Part shown: one piece after another, positions 44,901-51,039 of the stretch
Layout of the letters: every line of letters begins with the position of its first letter
Position numbering within the stretch: position 1 is the stretch's first letter
The notes under the pieces: generated by a model
What the model was told of the DNA's origin: nothing
Database searches by the model: none
Seen by the model: only the letters and a program-made list of their open reading frames with translations
Translations under genes and position numbers: made by a program
Assembly: GCA_964548955.1 (NCBI GenBank)
Contig: CAZJTP010000005.1
Coordinates: forward strand, 1 to 51,039
From: GCA-020344555 sp964548955
GTDB lineage: Bacteria > Planctomycetota > Phycisphaerae > UBA1845
DNA length: 51,039 nt
Direction: 5' to 3'

Positions 44901-45485
44901 ACCCAGTGGCGGGTCGCCGTACCAGCCGGGATCGACGATCACCAACTCCGACTGTTCCACCGCGAAACCACCAACATCGACCTCAGCCGCCGCACTGGCG
45001 ATGGCCTCGTCGACCCTGAGTGTAGGAACAGTGCTCAGGCCTGGCTTGATCGGATAGAAGTCACCATTCGCGGCGACGATCCTTCCTTGCCCATTCTGAT
45101 GGACTTTCAAAATCCCCGAGAACACCGGCACACCGTTGTGAACCTGGTTATAGGTCGTATGTGTCCAGCCGATCGCATCGGTATGTGTCTTGGCAACTGC
45201 CAGCTCTGTGTTTGGATCGCTGGCGCCGAACAGATGCCCGTACTCACACAGAAAATCCGCAGTCTCGGGCCGAACTCGACCCTCCGGAAGCTTCAGAGGG
45301 ACATCGCCGCCGCCCACAGCCGTAACAAACGACGCGTAGCCCGTCACCCGTGATGTGCGCACCTCCAACGCGTTGGAGGCGTCCTGAGCGTACGCCGCTG
45401 AGACTGACATGACAAACGTTACGGCCAATCCCAGGGACCCGTGGATCCGGTCGGAAACCTTTGCCATGACCACTTGCGGATTCAT
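41907..45485 (-). CDS. Secreted M4 (thermolysin-family) metalloprotease with Cys-rich insertion and class A tail
   Basis: 1192 aa from ATG 45485; ATG 45467 and GTG 45536 are alternatives and no Shine-Dalgarno decides. The signal peptide ends SAAYA. An FTP-type propeptide (TELAVAKTHTDAIGWTH, YNQVHNGVPVFSG) is followed by PepSY-like sequence. A Cys-rich segment (CCFIHDAMGCDDADC to CCEDEWDRYC) sits before the catalytic domain, which carries HELTH near residue 378 (zinc and general base) and NESFSDVFGE near 405 (third zinc ligand). After the peptidase come a MAM/jelly-roll-like domain (DDFESGIGGW to GGWYVDDFVVYTC), a beta domain, one TDGNGVPDECE loop and the class A C-terminal module (NRYISFVPG; WGDLTG; DGVVDMTTDVTAVLDKFKNL; IDMADVMYAIDAF). 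It should mature by propeptide cleavage and act outside the cell. Confidence 0.92.
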   Translation of the reverse strand: MNPQVVMAKVSDRIHGSLGLAVTFVMSVSAAYAQDASNALEVRTSRVTGYASFVTAVGGGDVPLKLPEGRVRPETADFLCEYGHLFGASDPNTELAVAKTHTDAIGWTHTTYNQVHNGVPVFSGILKVHQNGQGRIVAANGDFYPIKPGLSTVPTLRVDEAIASAAAEVDVGGFAVEQSELVIVDPGWYGDPPLGACLAYHVVLVDWAIPLREAFFVDAHTGAILDRWSMVYDAKVRLIHDGEAGSDCCFIHDAMGCDDADCEAKVCERDASCCEDEWDRYCAIRAAYYCESLCIPGALARGEGDPPTGIPDVDAAYDYFGDTYDYFFRAFGRDGLDDAGMTMVATVNSQAPGCPNAYWDPSLRQIVCCPGTAADDVVAHELTHGITGYTANLIYQNQSGQLNESFSDVFGELVDLFNGDVAFVGPAGDPLWPEHPTGPGSDTPNLRRTACSDPDDGYPDGVRWLVAEDAVAFGGAIRDMWDPTCEGDPDRANSPLQTCNVFDAGGVHSGSGIPNHAFALLTDGGTFNGYTVNGIGPIKAGAVWYRSLTTYLTIAADFDEAYAAFNQAALDLVGTFPNDPRTGAPSADMFTVADAEEVDKALMAVEMDTPGRCGWTVHVLSSELPNQCAASAILFEDDFESGIGGWTVYNSGPPTPYDWVQVTELPFERPGAAWFCSDPNLGDCDSQDESARHSLVSPPIMLPADAEFPYLAFTHYMQSEPAYDGGNVSISINGGGWEVIPYGAFEFNPYNSVIRLAVAMGNTNPLAGEEAWTGVGGRWGTSVVDLSRLAGAGDTIEVRFDFGKDGCTGSGGWYVDDFVVYTCPDCNLNRIPDHREFVWTTLSGRLGNIGTGIRQQFTLPSPPPAAGDVTLSFTAMGDLSREAESISVAINWTRVGTVFATGGSDCPSVPNAETIVVPASFYNAAVGSGDVTISMTATEEVNPTLCADGTYVTVFVQYELDPLDTDGNGVPDECEWCAQADAPLDAPNAVAKNRYISFVPGNPGRLTALRVTLVHLPSPFEALEGTAMWVTQPLEISEIADRVDARPPVFTSVRLACRPVYRDWSTAGTVHVSDDEILPGAVYEVQAIDLACGESAEAYYSAPLVLTTSLWGDLTGRCDVTPCTPPDGVVDMTTDVTAVLDKFKNLPGALIKARADLGGAVPNRIIDMADVMYAIDAFCGLSYPFGNPRGCP

Positions 45486-45625
45486 GTGCACAGCCCGGGA
45501 TACGAAGTAGATAGCGCCGCGGAGATCTCGATGCACGCTCTTCCAACTCTTGTGGTGCAGCCGTGACGATCTCTACCGGAAGATTCTAGCACGTGAGCCC
45601 CCCTTGCGCATCACGTATTTGAGAG

Positions 45626-45653
45626 TTTATCAGACTGCCTCGCCCGCCGTCAA
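45626..45653 (-). promoter_or_regulatory. Candidate promoter of the M4 protease gene
   Basis: On the minus strand, TTGACG (45653-45648) is followed after 16 bp by GATAAA (45631-45626). This leaves a leader of about 130 nt before ATG 45485. The -35 is good, the -10 moderate. Confidence 0.4.
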
Positions 45654-45744
45654 ATGCAACATGAGGACTTGTGATACTGACGCCGGCCAACAGAACCTGC
45701 GGGCCGATTCTCAAACCTGTGGGACCGACTTTCCAATTGGTCAA

Positions 45745-45768
45745 GAGACAGGCTGGAAAGCCTGTCTC
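45745..45768. repeat. Perfect 10-bp palindrome of the planctomycete AFQPV/AGKPV type
   Basis: GAGACAGGCT (45745-45754) and AGCCTGTCTC (45759-45768) with a GGAA loop. Read on the minus strand in one frame it encodes RQAFQPVS, a phrase I recall being widespread in spurious ORFs of planctomycete genomes, which suggests a dispersed REP-like element. The dispersal claim is from memory; only one copy was noticed in this window. Confidence 0.55.
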
Positions 45769-45923
45769 ACACGGGTATTGTCAGACGCTCCAACTGCGGA
45801 TGTGAAGACACGTACGATTACGCAGCGACGTGTTCGATTGCGAGGGGCACGTAACGGACGGTCCCAAGTGAAGCACAAGTCATGCCGGCACCCGCCGCCC
45901 GATATGTTCCACCGTGCAAGCGC

Positions 45924-45956
45924 AAAAAAGGGGCGACCCACTATCGAGATCGCCCC
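45924..45956 (-). terminator. Intrinsic terminator of the small basic protein gene
   Basis: On the minus strand GGGGCGA (45956-45950) pairs with TCGCCCC (45936-45930), followed by six T residues. It is 30 bp after the stop at 45987, one of only two canonical intrinsic terminators I found in the window. Confidence 0.88.
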
Positions 45957-45986
45957 TTTAGGAGACTTTTGTCTCTGCGTTCCGGC

Positions 45987-46508
45987 TTACGTGGGGAACC
46001 AGAAGCTCTTGCCGTTGACGATCTGCGGCGTCACCACCATGAACGAGCCGCTCTTGGTGCGGGCGACGGCCTTGATCGTGGTCTTACCGAACTTGGCGTA
46101 CAGAACATTCTTGCATGCCGTCGGCGTGGGCGTGCGAGTGTTGAAGTTCTTCCGCGTCACCTTCGCCCAGCGGGCTACCTGGGCGGCCGTGACCGTGTGA
46201 ACGATCCCACCCTTGCCAACCCAGTTCGCGAAGCTATTTAGCGTAGTGGGGCTTGGGCGGGTGTACTTGGCCGGACCCTTCGTCTGGTTGTAGAGCATCT
46301 TGTACGAGTTCATCTTCCATGCCAGGTTGTCGGCGCAGCTCCTCCAGGCCGGCGGGACGGTCCTCGTCGCGGTGTTCCTGTTCCAGGTCTTTCTTGGGTG
46401 GTTACCCTTAGGCGTCGTGTCGGTCCGGTCCCAACCGCTGTAGGCGGGATACGTACCGGACGTTGAACGCGGGCGGGCACCACTGCGTCCTCTTACATTT
46501 GTTGCCAT
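45987..46508 (-). CDS. Small highly basic protein of unknown function
   Basis: 173 aa from ATG 46508 with GGAG 8-9 nt upstream; the frame extends upstream to 46622, but without a ribosome site. No signal peptide or membrane segment. The first 60 residues are Arg/Lys/Thr/Pro/Gly-rich and probably disordered (NVRGRSGARPRSTSG). The remainder contains WRSCADNLAWKMNSYKMLY, SFANWVGKGGIVHTVTAAQVARWAK and FGKTTIKAVARTKSGSFMVV. The VTAAQVARWAK segment could be a short helix-turn-helix, but that is a guess. It has a good Shine-Dalgarno and a strong terminator, so it is a monocistronic, probably well-expressed gene. A nucleic-acid-binding role fits the charge but is not shown. Confidence 0.75.
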   Translation of the reverse strand: MATNVRGRSGARPRSTSGTYPAYSGWDRTDTTPKGNHPRKTWNRNTATRTVPPAWRSCADNLAWKMNSYKMLYNQTKGPAKYTRPSPTTLNSFANWVGKGGIVHTVTAAQVARWAKVTRKNFNTRTPTPTACKNVLYAKFGKTTIKAVARTKSGSFMVVTPQIVNGKSFWFPT

Positions 46509-47161
46509 GGTCAGCATCTCCAAAAGGTACGATTCTATGTTACTGTCGCATTCCCGACCTTGGCGTAATCGGAACGCACGGCGTGCCTCTTGAGATATTG
46601 AAACCGGCAACAACACGGGCATACCTCACCGATCGAGTCGTACTGCACCTTCCCAACCCGAACCGTCGTGACGATTCGTCAAACGCGCGCGCACACCTAA
46701 AAACCTGTTTGGACGCTGAAAAACCGTCGTTTTCGGGTGCCGTCGGGCGGCATCGCGTGAGCGGATCATCGTTGCTGGACCACTCCGTCGATGTGTACAC
46801 ACGGCCGCAATATCGCGAAAAAAAACCACATTTTTTTGTGTTTGCACTGCTCATTTGACCCATTGTTCACGGTTGCAGTCCGCACGCGGCTGCTTGCACC
46901 GAGCCGATCACACTGCCATAACCGTCCCAGGCGGAACCAACCGAACCCTGAAACACTGTGCGCGGAAGATGCTCGGTCAACACGCGTCAGCGACCGCGAA
47001 CACCAACCGAAAACTGATTCGCCGACAACGACGGACACCTGCACGGTCAACAGTAGAGCCAGACGGTTGCCCTTTGACGCATTCAGCAAAGTCCCGCCGA
47101 TTGGCAAGCACCGCTCATGTAGCCCTCTACGCAACCGAGCTTCGACAAACTCCCCCCGTCC
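46509..47161. other. Divergent intergenic region, lower GC
   Basis: The 650 bp before the promoter at 47162 hold no supported gene on either strand. There is an A8 run and a T7 run close together near 46818-46840, with CACA/TGTG arms that could form a small hairpin. AT content is higher than in surrounding coding DNA, compatible with promoters for the basic-protein gene. Confidence 0.5.
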
Positions 47162-47190
47162 TTGACACACGGTCGCCGGATGCCTATCAT
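47162..47190 (+). promoter_or_regulatory. Strong sigma-70-type promoter of the class B secreted protein
   Basis: TTGACA (47162-47167), a 17-bp spacer, then TATCAT (47185-47190): a perfect -35 and five of six in the -10. Predicted initiation near 47197 leaves a 5' leader of about 185 nt before ATG 47381. The leader contains the hairpin CCGGAC...GTCCGG near 47322-47343. Confidence 0.65.
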
Positions 47191-47380
47191 TATGGGACTG
47201 TTGTGGGCGACGGTGGCTGCCAACTTCACGTCAATTGATCGACCGGCCCTTTGGGACGGGCGGGGTTCATGGGATTTGAGCGTCTGCGCCTCAGGTTCAC
47301 TGGTCTGAGTCGCTTCCAAGAAGCCGGACACCTTGAGCGTCCGGTACACTGAGCTCTATCCGTGCGAAAGGATGCCCGTC

Positions 47381-50300
47381 ATGCGAAGTGAAAGATCGAC
47401 CATAATACGCATAACCGCCTCTTTTGGTGTCGTAGTCGTAGCAATCGCTGCAGCCGTCGAAACCGGTAACAGGGAAACGGTCGCGGAGGTCGCACACGTG
47501 ATATCGAGCCCTGTGGCCGCAGGAGCACGCGCAGACGAACCCGCAGTGGTCGCAGCACGCCTCGACAACGCCCTCCGAGATTGCCTCAGCCCGCTGCCGG
47601 CCAACGTGGAGATCCACGAATGGATCATTGGCGAAGACGGTGCTACGGCTGGCACAACGGCCGGTACGTCCCGGCTGGTTTACAGCAACACGCTTGGGAA
47701 ACACGTCTTCGGGCCGTCAGACAGCCTATACAACGCACGGTTCGCGGACGATATCACGACGACCGCCATTGCCGGCTGCCACCTCGACCGGTATGTGATT
47801 CTGGTCACAGGCGACAAATACGGCGACGGCTCCGGCGTCGGGCCCTTCGGCGTCGATTTCGCTCTTTATGAGACCTGCCCCGGTGCTGACGAAGGTGCGA
47901 CGCTCATTGAGGGCACAGCCGTCCATGTGTACCTGCCGGACAACGGTACGTACACGGTCATGATTGTGATTCCGCCCGGCGTCGACGTGCCAATCCCGAG
48001 TTCGCTGTATCTGGGTGTATCGTTTGACAGGGTGAAAGCCGGTGTGGTCGTCGGAGCACCGGCCGATGTCGGATTCTCAGCGGACCGGTTCGATTTCCCT
48101 GGGTTTCCGTGTGCGGCTGGTCTCGGTGGGTTCCCCGATGGGCCCCACGCGAGCTTCTACGCCCAGATATACGTCCGTGATGACTGCCAGGCGTCGTTCG
48201 TGGGCTACAAGAACTCCAACCACGCCGGTGTCCCATTCTCCGCAGGCATGGGCAATCACTTCGCCGACGATATCAGCTTGGCTACCGACGAGTGCAACTT
48301 GGTGGCCTTGGAGTTCGCTCACAGGGGTAACGGGGTAGTCGGCCTTGATCTCCGCACACATCTTGATAACAGTGACCCCGTCAACGGTGGCCTGATTCCA
48401 GGCACCCGATGGGCCTGCTTCTCGTCGGGCGATGACGCTCAGATCTGCCGATTCGACTTCGAGGAACCGATCCCACTTTCCCAGAGCAACATTTTTGCCG
48501 TCTACAGGGCCAGCAATCCAACTGTCGGCCCACTTCTGACCTGCAAGCAGGCAAGTCCCGGCTACACGACAAACCTGTTTCAGGTCTACATGGAGGGGCG
48601 GTGGAAGCCACAGGAATCCGCGGGCTCGTGCTACGGTGGGTTCGATTTGACCATCTACTGTGACGGTCTGCCGCCGGTCGGAGCCTGCTGCGACATGAAC
48701 CTGGCGGACGACGAGAACGAGGCCGTCTGCCGGGACTCCGTGGCCGAGATGAACTGCGCCACTCCCGAGTTGTGGCTTGAGGGCGCATCCTGCGAGTCGG
48801 AATGCGATGGCGGGGATTATGATGGTCAACCTTGCACACGCCAGGCCGATTGCCCCGGCGGCGACTGCGACGGTCCATTCCCCCATCCGTGCGGCGTGTC
48901 GGCGTGCTGCACGCCCACAGACAGATGCGAGAACTTGACCGAGAACCAGTGCAACGCGCTTCCACCCCTGGACTGGGCCCGGCTGTGGCTACCCGGCCAG
49001 TTCTGCAACGAAATGGGCCAGCGATGCCCGATAATGGCTTGCCTGAATGGCGAAGGTAACTGCTGCGAGGCACGGGCGAGGGAGGCTTGTTGCGTCGGTG
49101 GGCCGTTCGATGGTGTGGACTGCAATCCCAGCGCGTGGCCAGACCAATGTGATGGTTACGGCTGCATCGGCGGACCGAATGACGGCCGGCCTTGCACGTT
49201 CGCTGGCGATGATTGCCTCCCTGATGGCACTTGTGAGTGGATTACCGAGGGCGTCTGCATCGGCGATCGTCAACGTGGCTGTTCCGACCGTACGTGCTGC
49301 GAAGATGTGTGCTCGTCGCAGGGATGGGGTTGGCCTTGGGAGCCCTCCTATCTTTACTGTTGCACCGAATACTGGGATGAAAGTTGCGCTGCACTGGCCC
49401 AACTGATCTGCGATTGTAGCCCCCCCTCCAGCGATGAGTGTTGGGATCCGGAGCATGGCGTCGGTGCACGGCTCATCGAGATACCTGGCGTCATGGAAAG
49501 CGACGGTATTCATGCCACGACGAGCGACACCGAGCCCGGATTTTGCTGTCACGAGGAGGACCCGGGAGCCCAAGGCGTCGGGACGGTCTGGTACAAGTTC
49601 GTGGCTGCGGACACATCCGCCCGCCTCGACACCTGCTGCAGTGCCCCGCGCCCGGATGCTCCGGCCGACGACTCGCTGATTCAGGTCTTCGCTGTGGCTG
49701 ATCCCGACCGAGGGCTTTGCGAGGACGGCCTAACGATTTGCAGTGTCTCGGCCCAGGACTGCGCGGACGGCTCAATTTGCGTGCTCGACGAGGAGTACGC
49801 CTGCTCGAATCTGATGCCCATCGCCTGCAGCGATGACGATGAGGAGTGTAGCTGCCATGGTTACGTCAACCCGGAGCTCTCGAAGCTCTGCGTCACCGGC
49901 CTCGTTCCCGGCGACATGTACTATGTCATGGTGGGCGGAAAGACCGAGGATAACCGGGGCGTCTATCAACTGCGCATCGCATCGCCCTGCACGCCGGACC
50001 TGCCGCCGCTGCACAACGACCTGTGTATGAATGCCGAGCAGCTTACCGGCGAACACGTCGAGGTTCAGTTCGATCTGTCCGGCGAACTCTTCGGCGAAGC
50101 TCCGGCCACATTCGACTGCCCGGGCCCACCCCCGTACATGGTATACATGCAAAACGACGTCTGGTACGACTGGGTCGCCCCCTGCAACGGTACCGTGGTC
50201 GTCCACACATGCGACGGTTGGTACACTTGGGGCACGAAGTTGTGCCTCTACGAAGGCTGTGATTGCCCCGTTGCGTTCGGTTCTGAGGTGCAATGCGATT

Positions 50301-51019
50301 GGTTCTTAAACGAGGTGTGCTTCCTCGGGTCCATCATCGGCATTACTCCGTACCCTCTTATCAACGTAGTTGAGGGAGAGTGCTACAAGATTCGTCTTGG
50401 CGGCAACCACGGTACCACACCGGCCGGGCCATTGAAGATTGACGTGGAATGTGCGCCGAAGTGCCCCATCGGGCCGGTCACCTTCGCCGATCCGCCCAAT
50501 GGCGTCGTCGACGCCCGCCGGCCGCATCCACCTTCGGACCCGGCAACTCGACAGGGAATCGAGACGTTGCGTATCGAAGCTCCCGATGGCGCGGACCATC
50601 TCGAGTGCTGGTCGCTGTGCGAGACAGCCGAGGACGGCTCAGTAAGCACGATCACCAATGTGGTCGATAACGGCAACGGCACGTTCACCGTCACCTTGGC
50701 CCGCCCGATCTCAACCGGCGCCGTCACGACGATCACCTACACCGACGATGATGCGACGGGGCAATGCGGCGTCTTCACGTCGCACCCTGGTAACGTCAAC
50801 GGTGATAATGCGGCGAGCCCTGCCGATATTCTCTTCTTGATTGACGTGCTAAACGGTGTGCGCACATCCCCTTGGGGCATCTACAGCACGGACTGCGATC
50901 ACAGTGGCGTGATTGGTCCGCAGGATATTCTTTGCATAATCGACCTGCTCAACGGCGCAGGCACGTTCGACGTTTGGCTGAATATGCCGCGACCAACACC
51001 CGACGCATGTTTGCCGTAA
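47381..51019 (+). CDS. Secreted Cys-rich multidomain protein with class B dockerin-like tail
   Basis: 1212 aa from ATG 47381, preferred over ATG 47372 because AAAGG lies 8-9 nt upstream of the former and directly abuts the latter. The signal region is RSERSTIIRITASFGVVVVAIAAAV. Two homologous beta domains follow, recognised by RFADDITT and HFADDISL and by FGVDFALYE and VYR strands. Then a Cys-rich zone of about 250 residues (GACCDM, ACCTPTDRC, CCEAR, ACCVGGPFDG, CCTEYWDESC), two PPC-like domains (SDECWDPEHG, NDLCMNAEQL) and the class B module from DARRPHPPSD (near 50510). The end has loops PGNVNGDNAASPADILFLID and DCDHSGVIGPQDILCIID, then LLNGAG and WLN. It closely parallels the protein at 37278-40391. 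Location outside the cell; function unknown. Confidence 0.85.
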   Translation: MRSERSTIIRITASFGVVVVAIAAAVETGNRETVAEVAHVISSPVAAGARADEPAVVAARLDNALRDCLSPLPANVEIHEWIIGEDGATAGTTAGTSRLVYSNTLGKHVFGPSDSLYNARFADDITTTAIAGCHLDRYVILVTGDKYGDGSGVGPFGVDFALYETCPGADEGATLIEGTAVHVYLPDNGTYTVMIVIPPGVDVPIPSSLYLGVSFDRVKAGVVVGAPADVGFSADRFDFPGFPCAAGLGGFPDGPHASFYAQIYVRDDCQASFVGYKNSNHAGVPFSAGMGNHFADDISLATDECNLVALEFAHRGNGVVGLDLRTHLDNSDPVNGGLIPGTRWACFSSGDDAQICRFDFEEPIPLSQSNIFAVYRASNPTVGPLLTCKQASPGYTTNLFQVYMEGRWKPQESAGSCYGGFDLTIYCDGLPPVGACCDMNLADDENEAVCRDSVAEMNCATPELWLEGASCESECDGGDYDGQPCTRQADCPGGDCDGPFPHPCGVSACCTPTDRCENLTENQCNALPPLDWARLWLPGQFCNEMGQRCPIMACLNGEGNCCEARAREACCVGGPFDGVDCNPSAWPDQCDGYGCIGGPNDGRPCTFAGDDCLPDGTCEWITEGVCIGDRQRGCSDRTCCEDVCSSQGWGWPWEPSYLYCCTEYWDESCAALAQLICDCSPPSSDECWDPEHGVGARLIEIPGVMESDGIHATTSDTEPGFCCHEEDPGAQGVGTVWYKFVAADTSARLDTCCSAPRPDAPADDSLIQVFAVADPDRGLCEDGLTICSVSAQDCADGSICVLDEEYACSNLMPIACSDDDEECSCHGYVNPELSKLCVTGLVPGDMYYVMVGGKTEDNRGVYQLRIASPCTPDLPPLHNDLCMNAEQLTGEHVEVQFDLSGELFGEAPATFDCPGPPPYMVYMQNDVWYDWVAPCNGTVVVHTCDGWYTWGTKLCLYEGCDCPVAFGSEVQCDWFLNEVCFLGSIIGITPYPLINVVEGECYKIRLGGNHGTTPAGPLKIDVECAPKCPIGPVTFADPPNGVVDARRPHPPSDPATRQGIETLRIEAPDGADHLECWSLCETAEDGSVSTITNVVDNGNGTFTVTLARPISTGAVTTITYTDDDATGQCGVFTSHPGNVNGDNAASPADILFLIDVLNGVRTSPWGIYSTDCDHSGVIGPQDILCIIDLLNGAGTFDVWLNMPRPTPDACLP

Positions 51020-51039
51020 CGCAGAAAGTCGCGCACGTG

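Larger units (their letters stand above)
45486..45986. other. Intergenic region with terminator, palindrome and likely promoter
   Basis: Both flanking genes are on the minus strand. Reading 45986 to 45486 it holds the terminator of the small basic protein (45956-45924), a 10-bp palindrome (45768-45745) and a candidate promoter for the M4 protease (45653-45626). No gene is supported. Confidence 0.6.

Noticed and set aside
46818..46840. A8 and T7 runs near each other
   Set aside because: The arms are too short and no GC stem precedes the T-run, so it is not an intrinsic terminator.

Overview
This window looks like a chromosomal segment from a high-GC member of the Planctomycetota, most probably a Phycisphaerae-like lineage. 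The assignment rests on four kinds of evidence seen here: very large secreted proteins built from DCNxNGxPDxCD calcium-loop repeats, GACCxxGxC cysteine clusters and dockerin-like C-terminal tails; a multi-TM protein and a pseudopilin-tailed protein of the planctomycete style; a palindrome whose antisense reading gives the RQAFQPV phrase I associate with planctomycete genomes; and Gram-negative envelope genes. No tRNA, rRNA, CRISPR array or intact insertion sequence was seen.

Layout. 1-3197: minus-strand, 3'-truncated gene for a modular surface protein (three tandem 150-aa repeats, LamG fold, HAF repeats). 3601-5085: polytopic membrane protein. 5372-5621: a promoter, a structured RNA and an intrinsic terminator that I read as 6S RNA. 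5712-6944: GlmU-like nucleotidyltransferase/acyltransferase, convergent with a PPi-type phosphofructokinase (6963-8354). 8597-12825: two secreted proteins, an S41 protease-like protein without the usual lysine and a BNR/acidic-linker/pseudopilin-tail protein. 12848-13605: remains of a class C beta-lactamase-like serine hydrolase. 13587-22163: glycogen cluster, with glgX-glgB-malQ tightly coupled on the minus strand and glgP divergent.

22762-24324: an orphan aromatic amino acid lyase (MIO enzyme) with a Thr-Ser-Gly MIO triad. 24355-25389: SGNH hydrolase. 25601-29260: secreted protein with three cohesin-like domains separated by calcium-loop arrays. 29703-31625: ABC-F ATPase. 31650-37264: envelope cluster on the plus strand (SGNH membrane protein, WaaP-like lipopolysaccharide kinase, GT4-like protein, MsbA-like exporter).

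37278-51019: mostly secreted proteins: a Cys-rich protein with a class B tail, a frameshifted relic, an M4 metalloprotease with a class A tail, a small basic protein with its own terminator, and a second class B protein.

How the parts may work together. The glg genes support glycogen remodelling and phosphorolysis, and the nearby PPi-PFK would fit the same carbon flow, although glgA and glgC are absent. The envelope cluster points to phosphorylation, assembly and export of a lipid-linked glycan. The recurring theme is the secretome. Two distinct duplicated calcium-loop tails (class A on two proteins, class B on two others) are shared by proteins that otherwise differ, which is what a sorting, anchoring or docking signal would look like. 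That is the best candidate here for an undescribed system.
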